Shown here piece after piece: positions 59,401-64,000 of a stretch of DNA of 64,000 nucleotides. The position numbers were made by a program, and so were the translations under genes. This stretch comes from Phalacrocorax aristotelis (taxonomy: Eukaryota > Chordata > Aves > Suliformes > Phalacrocoracidae), in NCBI RefSeq assembly GCF_949628215.1, contig NC_134288.1, positions 9,989,682 through 10,053,681 on the forward strand. Direction: 5' to 3'. The notes beneath the pieces are model-generated. The model was not told where the DNA came from. It did no database searches and saw only the letters and a list, made by a program, of their open reading frames with translations. How positions within the stretch are numbered: the stretch's first letter is position 1; each line of letters starts with the position of its first letter.

Positions 59401-61134
59401 TTACACATGCTGTCTAACCACCTGTTCTGTTTACTCTCGAGGAGCTAATGAGGAACAAGAAAGACAGTGAAGAAATAAGGTGGAGCAAAAGAACTCTTCA
59501 GTTATTAAAAACTTTACAGGTACAAGAGCTGGATTTTGTAATTAGATGCCAAAACCAGGTGTTGATTTCAGTGGGACCATGTCAGAAAATCTCCTACTTG
59601 CACAGTTGATCCTATTACTGCCTCTCACATGCAGCATGTAACTGCGATTTATTGGGTATTTATGTTGGAAACCAGGATGCTGAGTGCCTGACATGGTGTC
59701 CTCTCCCACAGTGGCTGGAATCACTAGAATTTTCTGAACGTCTGCTTCCACGGCAATGTTTGCTGTAATGCTAAGCCCTTGCTCGCTTCCTTCTATGAGT
59801 ATGCTCTGGAGTATCTCTCCAAAACCCGGTTCCTAGCTGCTTACAGGTTGCCAGATCTCAGCTGAGCGCTGCAGGGTGCCATCATTTGGCTGTTCATCTG
59901 CCTGAGCTGTTTCTGAGATGAAAGCTAGGGAAATGAGTGAGGGATATGTTAAAAAGAAAGCTGGTAACACCTTCTTGAAGAGATTTTAATGCCCCAGTGC
60001 TTTCAAGGTGCTTGAAATTTAGCAGAGTGTAGCCCTTGCATCTGCTTTTCTTGCAGAAAGCCTTGTAAAACTGGTGAAGCTGTAACGTATGATATCATAC
60101 ATCGCGTCAACAGGACCGTAACAGGAGCAGCACAGGCTGCCCTGATGCCGAATGTCCGAACTCTTGGCCCAATGGCTCAGTGCTGCTCCTTCCTTTTTAC
60201 CTGGACGAGTGTTTTAGTGCTTGGTCTGGTTGGGGGTGGGTAGAAAAACCGCAGCAAAATGTTATTTTCCTTCAGGTCGCTTCTTTAACACAATGTGCCA
60301 CATGGATGAATGGAGAGTGCCAAAGGTGATAGAGAAATCCAAGCGTGGGCCAGAGGGCATAGGGAGAGGGTTTTGTCCGCAAAACGCCAAACTTTGGTCC
60401 AAGCCTTGCTCTCCCCTAGTGCCGGTGTTTGATTTCACAGCCTTCTTGTTTGTTTGGGCTTTTAAAAATTATTTTATGTGAACATATTTCAAAGGTTCTG
60501 CGCAACACCTGTAAATAAATACTTACATGTAAGTCTAACCATTCAAAACCAAGCAACGACAATGCTCAGTTAGCTGTGGCTGAAGTTGCCTGTGATGTAG
60601 CTGGTTCTGTGTCCAAAGAACAGGGTACGCAATTATTTTTATTGTTTCGAATCATGAAAGCCATTACAGGTGAGCTTCATCACATGCTTCAGTACAGTCT
60701 CACTGAATTCAGTGGAACTGCGGGCATATGTAGATCTTTATAACGTATGTAGGTGCAAGCAATATTAGGGCAGTAAAATGTTAAGAGCCACTTATATAAA
60801 TGCAAATGCCAAGATAAGATCCTATTTGAGGCGTTCAAGCAGAAACTATTCACTCTGAGCAGTGCCCTTCAGTTCAGGCTTGATGGGATCTGGTTTTACT
60901 GGCAGTGAAGCTGACCTGACTGATTTTCTTTTCTTCTTTATGCAGCACCTGAAGAGATCAGGCATGCGTTCTTTCAGTTTACGGAAGCTCTGTCTTAAAA
61001 ACAACCGGAAAGAAGCTGCAGCGAAGTTTTACATCTTTCTAGTTCTAAAGAAGCAGTCAGTCATTGAGCTCAGCCAGAGCGCTCCCTTTGCTGACATCAC
61101 GGCCACCCTTGGCCCGATGTTCAACACTCACTGA
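47272..61134 (+). CDS. RAD21L1: RAD21-like 1, meiotic cohesin kleisin, 13 coding exons (complete, 567 aa)
   Basis: Germ-cell alpha-kleisin that closes the SMC1B/SMC3 ring with STAG3 on meiotic chromosome axes. Coding exons: 47272-47415, 48949-49078, 50421-50520, 52017-52123, 52512-52697, 53313-53414, 54340-54453, 55493-55722, 57062-57158, 57798-57937, 58646-58732, 59442-59519 and 60946-61134. The total is 1704 nt, giving 567 aa (human 556). All junctions are GT-AG and in phase. The N-terminal SMC3-binding domain is about residues 1-103 ([20 protein letters not shown]), the central SA-binding block has [19 protein letters not shown] (335-353), and the C-terminal winged helix for SMC1 is about 505-564 ([27 protein letters not shown]). 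A basic stretch RKKNKRKRK (299-307) could be a nuclear signal. DMEEER (239-244) fits the separase consensus. The start matches human MFYTHVL and has A at -3. Confidence 0.97.
48949..49078 (+). CDS. RAD21L1: RAD21L1 coding exon, residues 49-91
   Basis: [20 protein letters not shown], then [13 protein letters not shown]: the second half of the SMC3-binding N-terminal domain. Acceptor CTCACAG, donor G|GTATGT. Confidence 0.96.
49741..49985 (+). mobile_element. Old truncated CR1 LINE 3' fragment in RAD21L1 intron
   Basis: Ordered matches to the CR1 3' end as I remember it: GAGAGTCCAACTAAATAT, ACAAGCTGTGCAGGGATGCTG, GGTTGGATTAGCTGACCTTC, then a TCCCTTCTGATG block and a terminal GATTCTCTGATT. The 5' end is missing, as usual for CR1, and the divergence looks high, so the copy is old. 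Plus orientation, same as the gene. Confidence 0.7.
50421..50520 (+). CDS. RAD21L1: RAD21L1 coding exon, residues 92-124
   Basis: [14 protein letters not shown] and [10 protein letters not shown], matching human. Donor AA|GTAAAT. Confidence 0.95.
52017..52123 (+). CDS. RAD21L1: RAD21L1 coding exon, residues 125-160
   Basis: [20 protein letters not shown]; human reads [20 protein letters not shown] at this place. Donor G|GTGAGA. Confidence 0.94.
52512..52697 (+). CDS. RAD21L1: RAD21L1 coding exon, residues 161-222
   Basis: [18 protein letters not shown], then an acidic and polar variable region ending [10 protein letters not shown]. Human has RRHSFFDDNIL and FGDEGAAGEMI. Donor G|GTAGGG. Confidence 0.92.
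53313..53414 (+). CDS. RAD21L1: RAD21L1 coding exon, residues 223-256, with separase-like site
   Basis: [16 protein letters not shown], then [15 protein letters not shown] at 53360-53377 fits [D/E/S]xExxR. Acceptor ATTTAAG, donor A|GTGAGT. Confidence 0.9.
54340..54453 (+). CDS. RAD21L1: RAD21L1 coding exon, residues 257-294
   Basis: Variable region ending [20 protein letters not shown], matching human NETILLSTEEEGFTLDPIDI. Donor G|GTGAGA. Confidence 0.92.
55493..55722 (+). CDS. RAD21L1: RAD21L1 coding exon, residues 295-371 (SA-binding block)
   Basis: Basic [13 protein letters not shown], then [20 protein letters not shown] and HAELQM; the APPTK-MMWK block is shared with somatic RAD21. The acceptor follows a T-rich tract; the donor is ATG|GTAAAG, phase 0. 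Confidence 0.95.
57062..57158 (+). CDS. RAD21L1: RAD21L1 coding exon, residues 372-403
   Basis: [17 protein letters not shown], then a charged stretch; human begins LFTKCFLSSGFKLGRK. Donor G|GTAATA. Confidence 0.92.
57798..57937 (+). CDS. RAD21L1: RAD21L1 coding exon, residues 404-450
   Basis: Low-conservation acidic/polar linker ([17 protein letters not shown], ending DNCGETI). Supported by phase, splice sites and position rather than strong similarity. Confidence 0.82.
58646..58732 (+). CDS. RAD21L1: RAD21L1 coding exon, residues 451-479
   Basis: Linker with [19 protein letters not shown], comparable to human AAEESSLMNDLFAQEIE. The acceptor is a tandem CAGCAG, so one Gln may be optional. 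Donor AAT|GTACGT. Confidence 0.8.
59442..59519 (+). CDS. RAD21L1: RAD21L1 coding exon, residues 480-505
   Basis: [19 protein letters not shown], matching human NIETERWNGRILQMLNRL at the start of the winged-helix domain. Acceptor CTCGAG, donor CAG|GTACAA. Confidence 0.88.
60946..61134 (+). CDS. RAD21L1: RAD21L1 last coding exon, residues 506-567
   Basis: [19 protein letters not shown], then [11 protein letters not shown] and [20 protein letters not shown]: the SMC1-binding winged helix, ending in TGA at 61132-61134. Confidence 0.96.
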   Translation, partial: HLKRSGMRSFSLRKLCLKNNRKEAAAKFYIFLVLKKQSVIELSQSAPFADITATLGPMFNTH

Positions 61135-61420
61135 AATCATGTAGTATTCAGAGAAGCTAATGAAAAGAAATCGTATTCTAAATTTTTCAGCAAATATGCC
61201 TCCTGGAAAAATTATTGAAAGTCTTGTCAGACGGTGGTAACTGAGCAGAGCTCTTTCCCTTATACCACCTCTCAGAACTGCCAAGGAACAGGCTCGTGCC
61301 AGTGTGTGACCTCGCTATTCGCTACCAGGGTGTTCACTGGTATGTTAATTTTTCATGTCTGTGTTTACATAATGAGCAGTTACTTATTCTGTTAATAAAA
61401 TATAGCTACAATACATATTT
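61135..61420 (+). other. RAD21L1: RAD21L1 3' UTR with poly(A) signal
   Basis: AATAAA at 61394-61399 (GTTAATAAAATATAG) is the first good signal after the stop. Others at 61894-61899 and near 61986 could be used for longer transcripts. Confidence 0.55.
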
Positions 61421-61899
61421 TACGCCAGAGATTTACATCGTGAGGGTTTTTATCAGAGTCCTTAAAAACCTTTCTTAGAGATCAGCTTTGGAGGTTGAAT
61501 TATTTTTAACGGGGCTTGTGTGTATTAATTATCTACCACCATCAGTAAGAGAAGCCTGTTAAGCTCTCTCTATCGAAAAACGTTGAAATTATTCCTTTCA
61601 AAGAATGTTCATTATTTGATATTTTAAGGTCTAGGAAGCTACTGTCTCCAGCATTATTTTCATGTGTTCAGGCAAAGAGACGTTAGGCTATCCCTAGGAG
61701 ACCCACATAAGCCTCATGAAGAAATCCTGCTCCCTAGGAATCCTGCAACTTCAGCTTTCATGGGCCATGTTTTCTTAAAGACTAATACTTTTAAGTGTAG
61801 ACCTATTTAAAAATAGATGTTGCATTTTTATCTAATTTAGGCTAAGTTTTAACACTTTACTGTCATTTTGTAAAGGCAGTCGTTTTCAGTCACAATAAA

Positions 61900-64000
61900 C
61901 CTGTGACGCACGGGCCGGTTGTGTGCGTTTGGTGCTTTAGAGTGTTACGGTGCTGGGGGAAAGCTGCCGGCTCATAGTATGAAATCAATAAAAATTCCAA
62001 GATGTTCCCTTAGTGTGTTGACATTTGTCCTGAAGGATCGGCACTGGCAGCCGCCTGAGCCGTCCTTTGGGTTCGCCTCCTCAGAGTCAGTGTTTCTGGT
62101 GAGTTTCTGAGAATCTGAAAGGACGGATGATATTGTCATCCTGGTTTTCCAGGCATTTGCTTGCCTCAGTTACACCCTGTGTGTTTGGCCCTGCTAACGC
62201 GTGCTGCTGCTGTCGTGCATTGATTTATTTGTGTGTGCAGGGTTTAGGGAGGGTGGGGAATTGATTTCAAGGCGTCTGTTCAGAGGAGTAAAAGGGGTTT
62301 GAAGTGGCTGAGGACCCTGTGCTGGGCAGGAAGGGATGGGGTGTGGTTTGGGCTGGCTGCTTGCAGTGGTTGTTGCAGTTGGTTTGCTTTTTTCTGTGTA
62401 GGAATATTTGATAAAATAAGCAATAAGAAGCCTTTGCCATGGTTCTCCGAGGGGTTACTTTTCTGGGTATAGGGAGGAAAAAGTGACCCTGTTTGGTAAA
62501 AACCTTTAAAATTTTATGCAAAAGAAACAGTACTTTACTTTTGTGATGTGAACAAGAGCAAGGGTAACCCAAGATGAGACTGCAATCGAGAGCGGCTTGT
62601 TTCCCTCCCTTCTTTGGGGCCAGGCCTGGTGGTTCTGCCTGGGAGCCTGAGCACCGACCTGGGGTGAGGAGTAAAAAGGGTTTGGTTCTCCCAATCTCGT
62701 GCTCGGCGTCTTGGGCATGAGCCCCTGGCAGAAGGAGGAGTGGAAACCTCTCCCCAGTTCCTGCAGCGGATCTAATCCCTGCCTGATGCAGTGCGTCTCC
62801 CAGTGAGCCCCCGCTCTGCGGGCCAGGGCACTGTGCTGCGCTTCATGGGAAACCAAGCACTGCTGGCTGGGGAAGAAAGGAGAAGCCATCGTTTTGCCCC
62901 AAAAGCCATCCAAAATGACTCTGCATCTCATGCCAGAGCTGCTGCCTGCGCCACGTCTGCTGCTGCCACGTGGTAAGAGCAGCTCCGGTGGCAGCAGATG
63001 CAATAACTTGTTAATTTGCCTTTCAAGGAGAGAGGCTGTGCATGGGATTCACCAGGAAAGAGGGAAACAAAAGGAAGCTGGAGGCGAGCAGGAGACAGGC
63101 AGGAATAAATGAGAGGCAGGATATATATACATTGAAAATAGTGTGTGTATCTGAATAAATGAGGTACAAATCTTGCAGGAAATAGTCCTGGAAGAAAGGC
63201 TGGTGTGTATTTACAAAACAGGTTTGTCAGAACTCTGACATACCCGTGGGGGAGATCCAAAGTGAGCCTGCGAGGGCAGGGGAAGCACGAGGCGCTGGTA
63301 AGCTGTGCGCTCTGTACTCCCATGCACAGCATGAGACAGGGCTTGGGTTTTCATCTTGACCAGCTGTGCTCTGCTGTTGGACTCGGGTCCGGATCTGAAC
63401 TAAGAGCAGGTCCTGCTCCAACCTTGCTGGCACATGAATGGTTTCCCTCCGTAAGCCTCCATGTATGTGCATACATGTAGGATGTTCCGTGTATGTATGT
63501 TCCATAGGTGTGTGTATATGTGCATCTCGCTACTCTCCCCGTCTCTGGAGGCACGTCTGTAGCCAACCTTGGGTGCTCTCAGCCACGGTCGCTGGGGCAG
63601 AGATGGAGCCGAAGCCCCGCCACTTGCCAGGTGGGCTGCAGCAAGTTGCTTCGGTGAGTTCCAGTAAGTGCTAAGCAGCCTCACCCGACATGTTTGCTCA
63701 TTAAATAGTTTGGAAAGGTTGAGCCCAATAGCTACAGAGGGAAACGTGTAGGTAGTACCATGAGTAACCAGACTGTGCTTGAGAGATTAGACGTGCCGTG
63801 CCAGCATTTACCAGCACGATTTCCCATCAAGCGAGAGAACCTGCTCCAAATAAATGCGAGCCCTGTGCAGCAGTTCAGTTTTGCTGATGCTCACTGCTCT
63901 TCAAGCCCAGCCCAGGAGTTGGGAGCCAGGAGAGTGAAGTCTCGCTGCTGCCAGGCTGCCCCATAGGTATTTCAGTGAGGCAAAGGTTTTCCTTTATTTA
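61900..64000. other. Region 3' of RAD21L1, no recognised gene
   Basis: In human SNPH follows RAD21L1; I see none of its coding sequence here, so it may lie beyond the window or in non-coding exons. A diverged TG/TATG-rich patch lies at about 63460-63530. Open frames here have no recognisable domain. Confidence 0.45.

Noticed and set aside
63600-63966. The start of SNPH at the window end
   Set aside because: No SNPH coding motifs are visible; the short open frames here look random.
1-64000. CRISPR arrays, prokaryotic operons, retroviral or Polinton remains
   Set aside because: Spliced vertebrate genes throughout; no regularly spaced direct repeats, LTR pairs or viral protein motifs were seen.

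Overview
The window looks like sauropsid, most likely avian, nuclear DNA. It carries four vertebrate genes in the order and orientation I recall for human 20p13: RSPO4 (minus), PSMF1 (plus), TMEM74B (minus), RAD21L1 (plus). No Alu, L1 or other mammalian repeats are visible. The only interspersed repeat I recognise is one old fragment of a CR1 LINE, the dominant retroposon of birds and other reptiles. The first 47 kb are GC-rich, with CpG islands and GC-rich minisatellites, as in avian microchromosome-like DNA. No retrovirus, Polinton, CRISPR or bacterial feature was found.

Layout. 1-1315 is sequence 3' of RSPO4. 1316-9101 holds five RSPO4 coding exons (223 codons) on the minus strand, with a TATA box at 9369-9374. 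9.4-27.1 kb is a gene-free stretch between the divergent RSPO4 and PSMF1 promoters; it holds two GAGCT/GCTGA pentamer arrays, small minisatellites and AT-richer islands that may be regulatory. 27561-34288 is PSMF1 (PI31), seven exons and 271 codons, with a poly(A) signal at 35504. 40528-41004 is the single recognisable coding exon of TMEM74B inside a strong CpG island, followed on the plus strand by a GC-rich minisatellite and a CA microsatellite. 46.3-46.65 kb is a CpG island, probably the RAD21L1 promoter. It is followed by a minisatellite that runs up to the first RAD21L1 coding exon. 47272-61134 is RAD21L1, 13 coding exons and 567 codons. From about 47.4 kb the DNA becomes markedly AT-rich. 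No gene is recognised from 61.4 kb to the end.

All splice junctions I assigned are GT-AG, and the exon phases join without a break in RSPO4, PSMF1 and RAD21L1, so all three look intact. The genes do not form a pathway: a secreted Wnt potentiator, a proteasome regulator, a two-pass membrane protein and a meiotic cohesin kleisin sit together through conserved synteny. The most notable points are a Phe in place of Tyr in the C-terminal HbYX motif of PI31, a clean separase consensus in RAD21L1, a perfect E2F-like palindrome in the presumed RAD21L1 promoter, and a base-composition boundary at the 5' end of RAD21L1. Nothing here convincingly indicates a wholly undescribed system.
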